NCBI RefSeq assembly: GCF_023336505.1
Contig: NZ_JAMAST010000018.1
Location: forward strand, 1-52,619
From: Sporolactobacillus mangiferae
GTDB taxonomy: Bacteria > Bacillota > Bacilli > Bacillales > Sporolactobacillaceae
Length of the DNA stretch: 52,619 bases
Direction of reading: 5' to 3'
Under the pieces are notes generated by a model, which searched no databases, was not told the DNA's origin, and saw only the letters and a list, made by a program, of their open reading frames with translations. Position 1 is the first letter of the stretch, and every line of letters begins with the position of its first letter. Below are positions 34,900 through 43,562 of the stretch, piece after piece. The position numbers and the translations under genes are program-made.

Positions 34900-36069
34900 T
34901 CAAAGATTCTTCATAAAGTGGCGCATCCGTTTCATGGCTTCCTGAAGCTGGCTCATTGAGGTTGCATAGGAACAGCGGACGAAGCCTTCACCGCTGCTTC
35001 CAAACGCATTTCCGGGAACAACAACCACACGTTCCGCATGCAGAAGACGCGTTGCAAAAGTCTCGGAATCCAGTCCGGTTGCTTCTATATTCGGGAATGT
35101 ATAAAATGCGCCCTCAGGCTTATAACAAGGCAATCCCATGTCATTCAGCGATTGAACAATAAAATTGCGCCGCTGACGATAGCTTTTTCGCATATCTGCC
35201 ATATCTGAACGCCCATGTCTCAATCCTTCCAGTCCTGCATGCTGAGCCATGGTCGAGGCACACATAATTGCATATTGATGGATTTTCAGCATTCCCTGAG
35301 AGAGTTCACGTGGTGCACAGACAAAGCCAAGACGCCAGCCGGTCATCGCCAGATCCTTTGAAAATCCGCTGATTAAAATCGTCTGTTCCTTCATTCCATT
35401 CAGTGCAGCGAAACTTGTGTAGAGATCATCATAAACAAGTTCTGCATAAATTTCATCAGAAATGATCAACAAATGATGCTTTTTTGCAACTGCGGCAATT
35501 TGTTCCATTTCCGCTCTGCTGAGCATTGAGCCGGTTGGATTATTCGGTGAACAAATCATCATCGCTTTTGTACGTCCGGTTACAGCAGCTTCAAGCTGCC
35601 TGGCCTGCACCTTAAAATCGTGTTCCCTTTTTGCTTTTACGCTGACCGGAACTCCGCCAGCAAGCGATACAAGCGGTGCATAAGAAACGAAACACGGCTC
35701 AACAACAAGAACCTCATCCCCGGGGTCGAGAACTGCCCGAAGTGCAATGTCTATGGCCTCACTCGCACCGACTGTGACCGTGATCTCACTTTCCGGATCA
35801 TAAGAGACACAGTAATAGTCATCAACATAACGGGCAATAGCTTCGCGCAGTTCAGGCAGTCCGGCGTTTGCCGTATAGGAAGTAAATCCTTCTTCCAATG
35901 ATAAAATGGCTGCCTCGCGAACATTCCACGGCGTGACGAAATCCGGTTCACCGACGCCAAGCGAAATGACGTCCGTCATTCCTGCAGTCGCATCAAAAAA
36001 TTTACGTATTCCGGAAGGCTTTAATGTACGTACGTGTTTTGCCAGGTAAGACGTTTTAATCGCCATCAC
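34900..36069 (-). CDS. alaT: Alanine transaminase AlaT (class I aminotransferase)
   Basis: PLP-dependent aminotransferase, 389 residues, 50-60% looking like B. subtilis AlaT (YugH) in order and motifs by eye, not measured. ISLGVGEPDFVTPWNVREA near the N-terminus, SPNNPTGSML, ISDEIYAELVYDD, PLP lysine in SGFSKDLAMTGWRLGF, and C-terminal RCSYATSMSQLQEAM. The start (GTG 36069 or ATG 36066) overlaps the stop of alaR, so the two are coupled. The pairing with an Lrp-type regulator is the main reason to prefer AlaT over PatA. Confidence 0.85.
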   Translation of the reverse strand: MMAIKTSYLAKHVRTLKPSGIRKFFDATAGMTDVISLGVGEPDFVTPWNVREAAILSLEEGFTSYTANAGLPELREAIARYVDDYYCVSYDPESEITVTVGASEAIDIALRAVLDPGDEVLVVEPCFVSYAPLVSLAGGVPVSVKAKREHDFKVQARQLEAAVTGRTKAMMICSPNNPTGSMLSRAEMEQIAAVAKKHHLLIISDEIYAELVYDDLYTSFAALNGMKEQTILISGFSKDLAMTGWRLGFVCAPRELSQGMLKIHQYAIMCASTMAQHAGLEGLRHGRSDMADMRKSYRQRRNFIVQSLNDMGLPCYKPEGAFYTFPNIEATGLDSETFATRLLHAERVVVVPGNAFGSSGEGFVRCSYATSMSQLQEAMKRMRHFMKNL

Positions 36070-36566
36070 GGTGACACCACAATTCGACGGTCCTGATCGT
36101 CTGAGTCATAGATTGTTCCGTCATGTTTATATTTTTTTAAGACAAAGTGCGTGGTCGTTGAAATAACGCCTTCAATCGTCGACAACTTCTGACTGACAAA
36201 GTGGGCAACATCATTAACCGACTGTCCTTCCACCTGCACTGACAGATCGTATGTTCCAGACATCAGATATACTGATTTAACTTCTTTATAACGATAAATA
36301 CGCTCGGCGACATCATTAAATCCGACATCACGCTTTGGAGTTACTTTAACATCGATCATTGCCGTAACGCCCTGATGGCCGTCAACCTTCGTCCAATCGA
36401 CAAGTGATTCATAGCGAACAATTACTTTATCTTCTTCAAGTTTTTTAACAATTTGCCGAACTTGATCTGTACTGATGTTCACCATTTTTGCGAGGTCGTC
36501 ATCGCTGAGCCGCGCATCTTTTTCAAGAATTTCAGCGACTTCAATCTCCGTTGCGGTCAATTTCAC
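36066..36566 (-). CDS. alaR: Lrp/AsnC-type regulator AlaR
   Basis: About 166 residues. HTH (about 8-55, LSDDDLAKMVNISTDQVRQI) and an Lrp effector/RAM domain (EVKSVYLMSGTYDLSVQVEG). Probably senses alanine and controls alaRT, as in B. subtilis (YugG). Start: the frame reaches an ATG at 36602, but that lies at the predicted transcription start and has no SD. AGAGG at about 36577-36581 is followed by ATG 36575, ATG 36572 and GTG 36566; GTG has the best spacing and matches the usual N-terminus. Confidence 0.85.
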   Translation of the reverse strand: MKLTATEIEVAEILEKDARLSDDDLAKMVNISTDQVRQIVKKLEEDKVIVRYESLVDWTKVDGHQGVTAMIDVKVTPKRDVGFNDVAERIYRYKEVKSVYLMSGTYDLSVQVEGQSVNDVAHFVSQKLSTIEGVISTTTHFVLKKYKHDGTIYDSDDQDRRIVVSP

Positions 36567-36605
36567 CTTCATCATTCCTCTCTGAGCTGCTCTTATCTTC
36601 ATTTA

Positions 36606-36634
36606 ATTATATAACGTCCAGATGTCTCTAACCA
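36606..36634 (-). promoter_or_regulatory. Promoter of alaR-alaT
   Basis: On the minus strand TGGTTA (36629-36634), 17-bp spacer, TATAAT (36606-36611). Confidence 0.65.
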
Positions 36635-36797
36635 CTTTTTATTAGGCATTGTTAAACTTTACTGTCATTTTTTCGATTCGTATGAAAACGAACTTCCGTC
36701 TGTATTTCAGTAAGTTTACAATGGAGAAAAACAACGTTTAATTTAAATTGAAAGCGTTTAATAAATGATATACCTGATTCAGACCTTTCGCGGCCAA

Positions 36798-36826
36798 TTG
36801 GAAAAAATTTTTTTATACAGTATACT
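36798..36826 (+). promoter_or_regulatory. Promoter of gpmA
   Basis: TTGGAA (36798-36803), 17-bp A/T-rich spacer, TATACT (36821-36826), 53 bp before the gpmA ATG. Confidence 0.75.
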
Positions 36827-36879
36827 AACAAGTATGAAAATGTCCGTCAATATTTCTTGCAAAAACGGGAGGGTTCATC

Positions 36880-37599
36880 ATGAAGCTGGTGATTGTACGC
36901 CACGGTGAAAGTGCCTACAATGAGTTGAATCTGTTCTCTGGCTGGGAAGATATTTCGCTCACAGCAAAAGGTATACAAGAAGCAAAAGAAGCTGGAAAGC
37001 AGCTTGCTCAGCAGAAAATGATTTTTGATTATGCATTCACGTCCGTCTTAAAGAGATCAATAAGATCGTTAAACTACATATTGGAAGAAATGGATCAAGA
37101 ATGGGTTCCTGTACATAAAACATGGCGACTGAATGAACGAAGCTACGGGGCCCTGCAGCGTCTCAATAAAGCAGAAACCGCCAAAGAACAAGGAGAAGAA
37201 CGTGTGAGCAGGTGGAGAAAAAGCTATGATGCACTGCCGCCGCTGCTTGATCCTTCCGACCCCAGACATCCGAGTCATGATCGACGCTATCAATCCATGG
37301 ATCAGCGTATACTTCCGGCAGGAGAAAGCCTGAAAACGACACTTGATCGCGTATTGCCGTGCTGGACTGATGAAATCGCACCGCGCCTTCTTGCAGGTAA
37401 CAATGTTCTGTTGGTCAGCCACCGTAACACGCTTCGCGCACTCGTTAAATATCTTGAAAACATTTCTGACGATGATATTGTAAATGTTGATGTGCCAACC
37501 GGCATTCCGGTTATTTATCATTTTGACTCGCAACTGTCTATTGTCTCAAAAAAAGAACTCGGAACGGCCAAAAAAGGCGGCAAGTCGCTTAGTCAGTAA
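36880..37599 (+). CDS. gpmA: Phosphoglycerate mutase-like protein, 2,3-BPG-dependent type (GpmA), divergent
   Basis: Histidine phosphatase superfamily, 239 residues, GpmA length. The phospho-His motif VIVRHGESAYNE is normal, and the long GpmA insertion (SDPRHPSHDRRY) is present. Positions that form the substrate pocket are changed: NERHYG is NERSYG, ALQGLNK is ALQRLNK, and the second catalytic histidine motif HGNS is HRNT. These changes are unusual for a glycolytic mutase. ATG with GGGAGG 7-8 nt upstream. It is followed 3-15 bp later by a MATE exporter and probably co-transcribed with it. Confidence 0.82.
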   Translation: MKLVIVRHGESAYNELNLFSGWEDISLTAKGIQEAKEAGKQLAQQKMIFDYAFTSVLKRSIRSLNYILEEMDQEWVPVHKTWRLNERSYGALQRLNKAETAKEQGEERVSRWRKSYDALPPLLDPSDPRHPSHDRRYQSMDQRILPAGESLKTTLDRVLPCWTDEIAPRLLAGNNVLLVSHRNTLRALVKYLENISDDDIVNVDVPTGIPVIYHFDSQLSIVSKKELGTAKKGGKSLSQ

Positions 37600-37614
37600 G
37601 GTGTGTCAGCAATT

Positions 37615-38952
37615 TTGAATCAAACAATTAAGAAGAACAGCATTGAAATACTTTCATTAGCCGTACCGGCAATGATTGAAAGTCTGCTTCAAACGATTGT
37701 CGGATTTGTCGACACCTTGTTTGTCTCACGCCTGGGACTGGCTGAAGTCACTGCCGTAGGAGTCGCTAATACACTGCTCGCTGTTTATATTGCTGTTTTT
37801 ATGGCAATTGGAATCGGCACTTCATCCATCATTGCCAAATTTACCGGTGCCGACGATTATCATGACGCAAAGGACGCGGCCCGTCAATCCAGCTGGATTT
37901 CACTTATTGCCGGCTTTGCCTTGGGAATTTTCACACTGTGTTTTGCTGAACAGTTGCTACGCCTGATGGGCGCCGATGGAGAGGTGCTCAGCCAGGGCAC
38001 TCTTTATTTTCGCATTGTCGGCGTGCCATCCTTTGTTATTTCTCTGATGATTCACTTCGGCAATGTTCTCCGCGCCTCTGGAAACACCATAGCACCTATG
38101 GTGATCAGTATTTGGATGAATATTATCCATATTGTTCTTGACTATCTGCTTATTTTCGGCATTTTTCAATTTAAGGGATTCGGAGTCGGCGGTGCTGCCG
38201 CAGCTACTTTGTTTACAAGAATTATCGGGGTCTGCTTTCTTTATGCAGCAATCCGCCGTTCTCCCATTCGTTTTTCACTGCGGGCATCACCGACAAAAAA
38301 AGTACTTGTCTGGCCAATCATCCGTTTATCTGTTCCGGCAATCGGTGAACGGCTGATTATGCGTCTGGGACAAGTGGTTTATCTTGGGATGGTTGTCATC
38401 ATGGGCACTGAAATTTACGCCGCAAATGCCATTGCTGAAAATATAGAAACATTCGCTTATCTCCCCGGACTGGGATTAAGTGTCGCCGCAACCGTTTTAG
38501 TTGGAAAAAGATTAGGTGCGAACCAGTATAAAGAAGCTTATACAATTGGACTTCTTGCTTCTGCAATTTCAGCCGCAATCATGACGGTCAGCGGTATACT
38601 GCTCTACTTCATTACTCCCTTTCTTGCGGTCTGGTTCACAAATCAGCCAAGCACTGCTGCGATGATTACGCTTGCAATGAGAATCGATGCTTTCTTTATG
38701 CCGCCGCTTGCAATCGGTTTGGTTCTGGCAGGGGCGCTGCAAGGAGCAGGTGACACGAAAACACCATTGTACAGTACTGCCATTGGCATGTGGGGCATTC
38801 GCGTGATTTTCATTTATTTGCTCGGAATACGCGCACATATGGGTATATCAGGAATTTGGATCGCGCAAGGAATAGATCTGACCGTGAAGGCTGTCTTTCT
38901 TTTCTTTTGCTACCAAAGAAAGTTGGGTCACAAGCGGAAGGTTCTTAGCTGA
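37615..38952 (+). CDS. MATE family multidrug/metabolite exporter
   Basis: About 445 residues with twelve hydrophobic segments in two homologous halves. Typical motifs: AVPAMIESLLQTIVGFVDTLFVSRLG near the N-terminus (given in part), GVANTLLAVY, and in the second half PAIGERLIMRLGQVVY. Exports cationic drugs or metabolites using a Na+ or H+ gradient. The start is uncertain: TTG 37615 with AAGG 13 nt upstream, or GTG 37603. It follows gpmA directly. Confidence 0.88.
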   Translation: MNQTIKKNSIEILSLAVPAMIESLLQTIVGFVDTLFVSRLGLAEVTAVGVANTLLAVYIAVFMAIGIGTSSIIAKFTGADDYHDAKDAARQSSWISLIAGFALGIFTLCFAEQLLRLMGADGEVLSQGTLYFRIVGVPSFVISLMIHFGNVLRASGNTIAPMVISIWMNIIHIVLDYLLIFGIFQFKGFGVGGAAAATLFTRIIGVCFLYAAIRRSPIRFSLRASPTKKVLVWPIIRLSVPAIGERLIMRLGQVVYLGMVVIMGTEIYAANAIAENIETFAYLPGLGLSVAATVLVGKRLGANQYKEAYTIGLLASAISAAIMTVSGILLYFITPFLAVWFTNQPSTAAMITLAMRIDAFFMPPLAIGLVLAGALQGAGDTKTPLYSTAIGMWGIRVIFIYLLGIRAHMGISGIWIAQGIDLTVKAVFLFFCYQRKLGHKRKVLS

Positions 38953-39061
38953 TATAAAGCAGCCATTCCGGGTCAGGTTAACAATTTGTTTCCTTGGTAA
39001 ATTCAGAAAACCGAGGACGTATAGTCAAAATGAACGATCCAATTGACACGTGCCGGGAAAA

Positions 39062-40336
39062 TTATTTAGGCAGGAAGCCAATTATTTTATTGACAAAATC
39101 ATCAAGAAATTGATGATCCTCCTCGGTTCCATGAAAATTCGTACAAAAAGTCATTTGTTTCTTATACGTGGTTACGGCGACCTGGAAAAATGGTGCATAT
39201 TTAATTGAACCGGAAATATATGCGTCTAATACTTCAAGTCCATGGAATTGAAGCGCCTTATCGTTGATAATTCCGATATTGGTCATACCGTTCACTGGAA
39301 TACTGTAAATTGTTGGAAATAGCTTTTTCGCATCCTGGAGACTGTGCGTCCGATATGCTTCCTCCAAGTCCCAGTACACCCGGAGAGGCTCAAGGCTTTC
39401 TTTTTCAGCATCCATTACTTTTTTTACACTGTAAAGGGCCTCATCAAAACGTTCGCCGACATGGCTTGGAACAACACAAGTAATATTCGAAGTGAGATTA
39501 CAGAATCCAGGCTGACTGTTTTCCGGTAAAAAGGCACGTAGATTTACAGGGCAGTCCAGGACAATTGGGTCGGCACGGACAATTTCGGACAACGCGCATA
39601 CATATGCTGCAAACAATGCGTCATTGATCGTCGCTCCCCGTTTTTTTGCATACTTTTTAATTGACTCAAATCGTTCTGCGGCGACCTGATGAGTAAGAAT
39701 AAACGGATGATTGCTGTTCCCTTGCAGTGGCAGATGATCTGCTGCACTTTGATCATATCGAGTCAGCCGGGCATGTTTAATTTGTTCCATCTGCTGAACA
39801 CTCATTGAATCAAAAACCTGATGAATACTTCGTGCGTTGGGGTTGGCAATCAACGGATGACGCAGTGGCAGGCCTTCAGCAAGTCGTGAATAGCATTCGC
39901 TTAACAAATATAAGTAATCTTTAATGCCTACTCCATCACAAATCATATGATTTAACAGAATGGCAAGTGTATCTTTCTCCTGATGTCTGATCACAGCAAT
40001 TTGGAGCTGTGGTCCTTTTTTTTCATTCAGTTTCCTGGTTAACTGCTCCTGAATGGCCGTATCCGGAAATCTCGTATCGACAATACGGACCATGTCTTGA
40101 GCTTGCCACCCCGCCTCTTCCCAGAATGCTTCTTCATTTGCTTCAACATAGCGACAGGAAAGCAGGGGAAGAGCAGACAATGTTGAATGAACGGCCTGGA
40201 TCAGTAAATCCTCTTCAATCATGCGATCAAAACGAATGACGGCATGCAAAAAATGATCATTTTTTTTCTTTTCTCCTGAGACAAAGTGTTTAATATCCGC
40301 ACTTTCCGCTGGATAAGTTTTTTGTTGTTTCATCAT
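39062..40336 (-). CDS. Stand-alone condensation-domain acyltransferase
   Basis: 424 residues, the size of one condensation (C) domain. The catalytic HHxxxDG motif is present as NHMICDGVG (about 140). Other parts fit the superfamily: ALPLLSCRYVEANEE, RGATINDALFAAYVCAL, LDCPVNLRAFLPEN, and NGMTNIGIIND. No adenylation or carrier domain is nearby, so it is more like the alcohol O-acetyltransferase/PapA5/wax-ester group than a peptide synthetase. GAGGA 9 nt before ATG-ATG. It starts 15 bp after the zinc-ribbon gene and is likely co-transcribed. Substrates unknown. Confidence 0.8.
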   Translation of the reverse strand: MMKQQKTYPAESADIKHFVSGEKKKNDHFLHAVIRFDRMIEEDLLIQAVHSTLSALPLLSCRYVEANEEAFWEEAGWQAQDMVRIVDTRFPDTAIQEQLTRKLNEKKGPQLQIAVIRHQEKDTLAILLNHMICDGVGIKDYLYLLSECYSRLAEGLPLRHPLIANPNARSIHQVFDSMSVQQMEQIKHARLTRYDQSAADHLPLQGNSNHPFILTHQVAAERFESIKKYAKKRGATINDALFAAYVCALSEIVRADPIVLDCPVNLRAFLPENSQPGFCNLTSNITCVVPSHVGERFDEALYSVKKVMDAEKESLEPLRVYWDLEEAYRTHSLQDAKKLFPTIYSIPVNGMTNIGIINDKALQFHGLEVLDAYISGSIKYAPFFQVAVTTYKKQMTFCTNFHGTEEDHQFLDDFVNKIIGFLPK

Positions 40337-40351
40337 TCATGTTCATCCTCT

Positions 40352-40540
40352 CTATACGTTCACTTTTCTGAAGGCTCTTCGTTCTGCATAATGGCTGCAT
40401 ACAGGACAAATGTATATCATCCGTCCGTGATCATCGATATATTTTCTCATTCCTCTTACCTGCCTGTGACACAGCACGCATTGTTTGCCACGAAACAATC
40501 GGTTCAATGTCTGAAAAACAGAGTTTAGGGTTCGGTTCAA
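40352..40540 (-). CDS. Zinc-ribbon microprotein, 62 residues
   Basis: Not assigned to a family. Four cysteines form two CxxC knuckles: CVLC (about 21) and CPVC (about 45), separated by a basic stretch RQVRGMRKYIDDHGRMIYI; this is a zinc-ribbon pattern. It lies between its own promoter and the condensation-domain gene. TTG start with a GGGGGG SD 8 nt upstream; the SD is inside a perfect hairpin. Confidence 0.65.
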   Translation of the reverse strand: MNRTLNSVFQTLNRLFRGKQCVLCHRQVRGMRKYIDDHGRMIYICPVCSHYAERRAFRKVNV

Positions 40541-40556
40541 AAGGGGTACCCCCCTT
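40541..40556 (-). promoter_or_regulatory. Hairpin sequestering the SD of the zinc-ribbon gene
   Basis: On the minus strand AAGGGG-GGTA-CCCCTT: a 6-bp GC-rich stem with a 4-nt loop that ends right at the TTG start and holds the SD. Confidence 0.6.
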
Positions 40557-40574
40557 CAAAATGATATTATTTTT

Positions 40575-40604
40575 ATTATACGTGTAAGTCTGGGCAGGGA
40601 GCAA
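40575..40604 (-). promoter_or_regulatory. Promoter of the zinc-ribbon/condensation-domain pair
   Basis: On the minus strand TTGCTC (40599-40604), 18-bp spacer, TATAAT (40575-40580). It predicts an untranslated leader of only about 28 nt, most of it the SD hairpin. Confidence 0.65.
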
Positions 40605-40679
40605 ACAAAAGGTTGTTTTTAAAACAACGGCGATGTCCAAAAATCATGGGTCAATTTGTTAAGTGGATTCATGACACAT

Positions 40680-40722
40680 AGAGGGCTCAATGGCGACTTG
40701 TCAAGTTACCATCGAGCCCTCT
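40680..40722 (-). terminator. Long nested palindrome after livF, possible terminator
   Basis: Outer stem AGAGGGCTC/GAGCCCTCT (9 bp), then ATGG/CCAT and ACTT/AAGT. T tracts are poor, so it could instead be a remnant of a mobile element end. It separates the liv operon from the zinc-ribbon promoter; the rest of 40605-40784 is empty. Confidence 0.45.
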
Positions 40723-40784
40723 CTTTATTGCAGATTTAACGATCCATTGGCGTAATCTCTAATGAAAATACGTTAATCAATAAG

Positions 40785-41510
40785 TCAGGCAAGATATGCT
40801 TCACGGACCTGTTCGTTCTTCATTAACTCTTCGCCTTTTCCATCAAGTACAATCTGGCCGGTCTGGATAACGTAGCCTCGATCAGCAATCTGTAGTGCCT
40901 GATATGCATTTTGTTCAACGAGTAAAATAGTCATGCCTTCTTTGTTCATCTCTTTGATGATGTCAAAAATCTGTTCAACGATGATCGGAGCCAGTCCCAT
41001 TGAAGGTTCGTCAAGCATCAGCAGTTTTGGCTTCATCATCAGCGCACGGCCTATTGCAAGCATTTGTTGTTCCCCACCGCTCATCGTTCCGCCTTTTTGG
41101 CTGAGACGTTCCTTAAGACGGGGGAAATAACTGAATACTCTTTCCATTCTTTCGGAAACAACAGTTTTGTTTTTTTCTGAAAAAGCGCCGATTTGCAGAT
41201 TTTCCCGTACCGTCAACCGCGGAAAAATGCGCCTTCCTTCTGGAACCTGAGCAATACCCAGCAAAGCTGTTTGATGTGCCGGTTTTTTCGTAATGTCTAT
41301 ACCATCAAAACTAATTGTTCCCTGTTTCGGACGTACCTGACCACTGATCGATTTCAGTGTTGTCGATTTGCCAGCGCCGTTGCTTCCAATTAAGGTCACA
41401 ATTTCCCCTTTATCAATATACAGATCGATCCCGTTTAATGCTTGAATCTGACCATAATAACTGTCAATTTTACTTATCTTCAGAAAATTTTTGGCCGTTG
41501 TTTCAGTCAT
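40785..41510 (-). CDS. livF: Branched-chain amino acid ABC transporter ATPase LivF
   Basis: 241-residue ATPase of the Leu/Ile/Val importer. Walker A LIGSNGAGKST (about 41), signature MSGGEQQMLAIGRAL, Walker B LLMLDEPSMGLAP, switch VEQNAY. The IAQVPEGRRIFPRLTVREN region is characteristic of LivF. ATG 41510 overlaps the end of livG and has AGGGGG 9 nt upstream. It is the last gene of livJHMGF. Confidence 0.95.
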   Translation of the reverse strand: MTETTAKNFLKISKIDSYYGQIQALNGIDLYIDKGEIVTLIGSNGAGKSTTLKSISGQVRPKQGTISFDGIDITKKPAHQTALLGIAQVPEGRRIFPRLTVRENLQIGAFSEKNKTVVSERMERVFSYFPRLKERLSQKGGTMSGGEQQMLAIGRALMMKPKLLMLDEPSMGLAPIIVEQIFDIIKEMNKEGMTILLVEQNAYQALQIADRGYVIQTGQIVLDGKGEELMKNEQVREAYLA

Positions 41511-42279
41511 TGGCAACAGCCCCCTTACCAAGATAGGCTTCAATAACCCGTTTGTTTGATCGAATCTCCTCTGGTTTTCCCGAGGCAATCAGTTCGCCAT
41601 GATCGAGCACATAAATAAAATCAGAAATCTTCATGACCAGCTTCATATCGTGTTCGATCAGAATAATGGTTACATCCAGTTTCGTGCGTAAATCATAGAT
41701 TAACTGGGTCAGTCGATCCGTTTCTTTCGGATTCATTCCGGCAGCAGGTTCATCAAGCAGCAGAATTTTCGGTTTTGCGGCAATGGCACGGCCGATCTCT
41801 AATCGTCGTTGTGCACCATATGCGAGATTCCCGGCATTCTCATTCGTATATTTGTCAAGACCAACATATTTCAAAATGTCGTAGGCTTCTATTTTGGCAT
41901 TTTCTTCAATTCTCCGAATATGCGGTAATTGAAGCAGCGTCCCGACCCAATGTGATTTAAGATTTTGGTGCATGCCAACCAGTACATTTTCCAAAACAGT
42001 CATATCGTTGAACAAACGAATATTTTGAAACGTACGTGTAATTCCAAACTGTGATACTTGATGCGGTTTCAAGCCAACCAATGATTTTCCATTCAGAAGA
42101 ATATCACCGGAAGTGGGCTTATATACCGCCGTAATCATGTTGAAAAACGTTGTTTTTCCCGCTCCATTCGGACCGATAACTGCCGTAATTGAGTTTTTTT
42201 CAATATTCATCGTGATGTCTGAAGTTGCCGTCAGCCCTCCGAACTTTTTGGTAAGATGATTTACTTCCAATATGTTCAC
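41503..42279 (-). CDS. livG: Branched-chain amino acid ABC transporter ATPase LivG
   Basis: 258 residues. Walker A VIGPNGAGKTT (about 35), signature LAYGAQRRLEIGRAIA (AYGAQ in place of SGGQ, as is normal for LivG), Walker B ILLLDEPAAGMNPKE, switch IEHDM. GTG start with AGGAGG 9 nt upstream. It overlaps the livM stop by 4 bp. Confidence 0.95.
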   Translation of the reverse strand: MNILEVNHLTKKFGGLTATSDITMNIEKNSITAVIGPNGAGKTTFFNMITAVYKPTSGDILLNGKSLVGLKPHQVSQFGITRTFQNIRLFNDMTVLENVLVGMHQNLKSHWVGTLLQLPHIRRIEENAKIEAYDILKYVGLDKYTNENAGNLAYGAQRRLEIGRAIAAKPKILLLDEPAAGMNPKETDRLTQLIYDLRTKLDVTIILIEHDMKLVMKISDFIYVLDHGELIASGKPEEIRSNKRVIEAYLGKGAVAND

Positions 42280-43562
42280 GAATCGGCACCTCCTGATGAA
42301 GCTTTATGGGCAAGTTCTGCTGATTCTCTTTCAAGACGCGCCACATCCACTTTCCGATTTTTATGCGGAATTAGCCCTTGCGTACGATACAATGCAAAAA
42401 TAATCAGCAAAAGCCCAAAGATAAGCAACTGCATTTTTTCCGGGGATAACGCCGGCGGAATCGGAATGCCATACGTAGCACTCAAACTGGATAACCAATT
42501 GGAAATGTTGGTCAGAACCTGCGTTCTTAGTATAATCACGACTGCGGCACCGAGAATAACGCCAGGGACGCTTCCCATACCACCCAAGATGACCATAACC
42601 AATACGATCGTCGATTCAAGATAAGTAAAACTTGTCGCATCAACAAACATTTGTTTAGCTGCAAAAACGACACCCATCATACCTGAAAATGAAGCGCCGA
42701 TAGCAAATGCGGCAAGCTTGGTTTTTACCAGCGGGATCCCCATCGCCTGCGCAGCGATTTCATTGTCTCGCACTGCTTTCCAGGCACGGCCCAGTTTTGA
42801 ATTTTCCAGCTTACGCACGATATAAATAACGACAAGGAAAATACAAAGTGCAATATAATAGAACTGACTTGAACTTCCAATCGATATGCCAAAGAAATTT
42901 GGAGGCGTGATGGAAGCGATGCCCATTGAGCCATTTGTAATATTGATCGGATGGTCCATGTTGTTCAGCAAGATACGGATAATTTCCCCAAAGCCCAAAG
43001 TAACAATGGCCAGATAATCGCCACGTACGCGCAGAACAGGAACACCAAGAATAATTCCAAATAGTGCAGCGACAAAGGCACCAATTAGGATAAAAATCCA
43101 AAATGTCCCTCCTGGCAGTGGATAATGTCCGAATGGCATGAATTTGGCGGCCTGGCCACTGGCAAAGATTGCGTAGGAGTACGCGCCAACCGCGAAAAAG
43201 GCGATGAAGCCCAAATCAAGCAGTCCGGCAAATCCGACGACGATATTCAATCCCAATGCCATCGCGCAATAAATACCAACCAGTGTGCCCACTTCCATGT
43301 AGGTTTGGTATGATCCGCTGAAACTCGAAATAAAAGGAACAATAACCGCAAGAATGACAAGACCTGTAATCCACTTTGCTTTTAAATTGAAATCAATGTA
43401 GTACAAGATCAGGATTGAAAAAAGCAAAAGCAAAAACGCAACCGTTGAGTCCGGTAAAAGAATCAGTCCCAAACCCGTCACAAGTACGTATGCGATAAAC
43501 AGGATGATTTGATTCCGTTTACTTTCGGCAATTTTGTTAAACAATGCACCCAAACTTGTCAC
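42276..43562 (-). CDS. livM: Branched-chain amino acid ABC transporter permease LivM
   Basis: 428-residue membrane permease with about ten TM segments. LivM signatures: LNIVVGFAGLLDLGFIAFFA (about 104), LAIVTLGFGEIIRILLNN, AWKAVRDNEIAAQAMGI (coupling loop to the ATPase), and GGMGSVPGVILGAA. Start is GTG directly after the livH stop, or a TTG three codons on that has AGGTG at better spacing. The C-terminus has a hydrophilic tail of about 30 residues. Confidence 0.93.
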   Translation of the reverse strand: MTSLGALFNKIAESKRNQIILFIAYVLVTGLGLILLPDSTVAFLLLLFSILILYYIDFNLKAKWITGLVILAVIVPFISSFSGSYQTYMEVGTLVGIYCAMALGLNIVVGFAGLLDLGFIAFFAVGAYSYAIFASGQAAKFMPFGHYPLPGGTFWIFILIGAFVAALFGIILGVPVLRVRGDYLAIVTLGFGEIIRILLNNMDHPINITNGSMGIASITPPNFFGISIGSSSQFYYIALCIFLVVIYIVRKLENSKLGRAWKAVRDNEIAAQAMGIPLVKTKLAAFAIGASFSGMMGVVFAAKQMFVDATSFTYLESTIVLVMVILGGMGSVPGVILGAAVVIILRTQVLTNISNWLSSLSATYGIPIPPALSPEKMQLLIFGLLLIIFALYRTQGLIPHKNRKVDVARLERESAELAHKASSGGADS

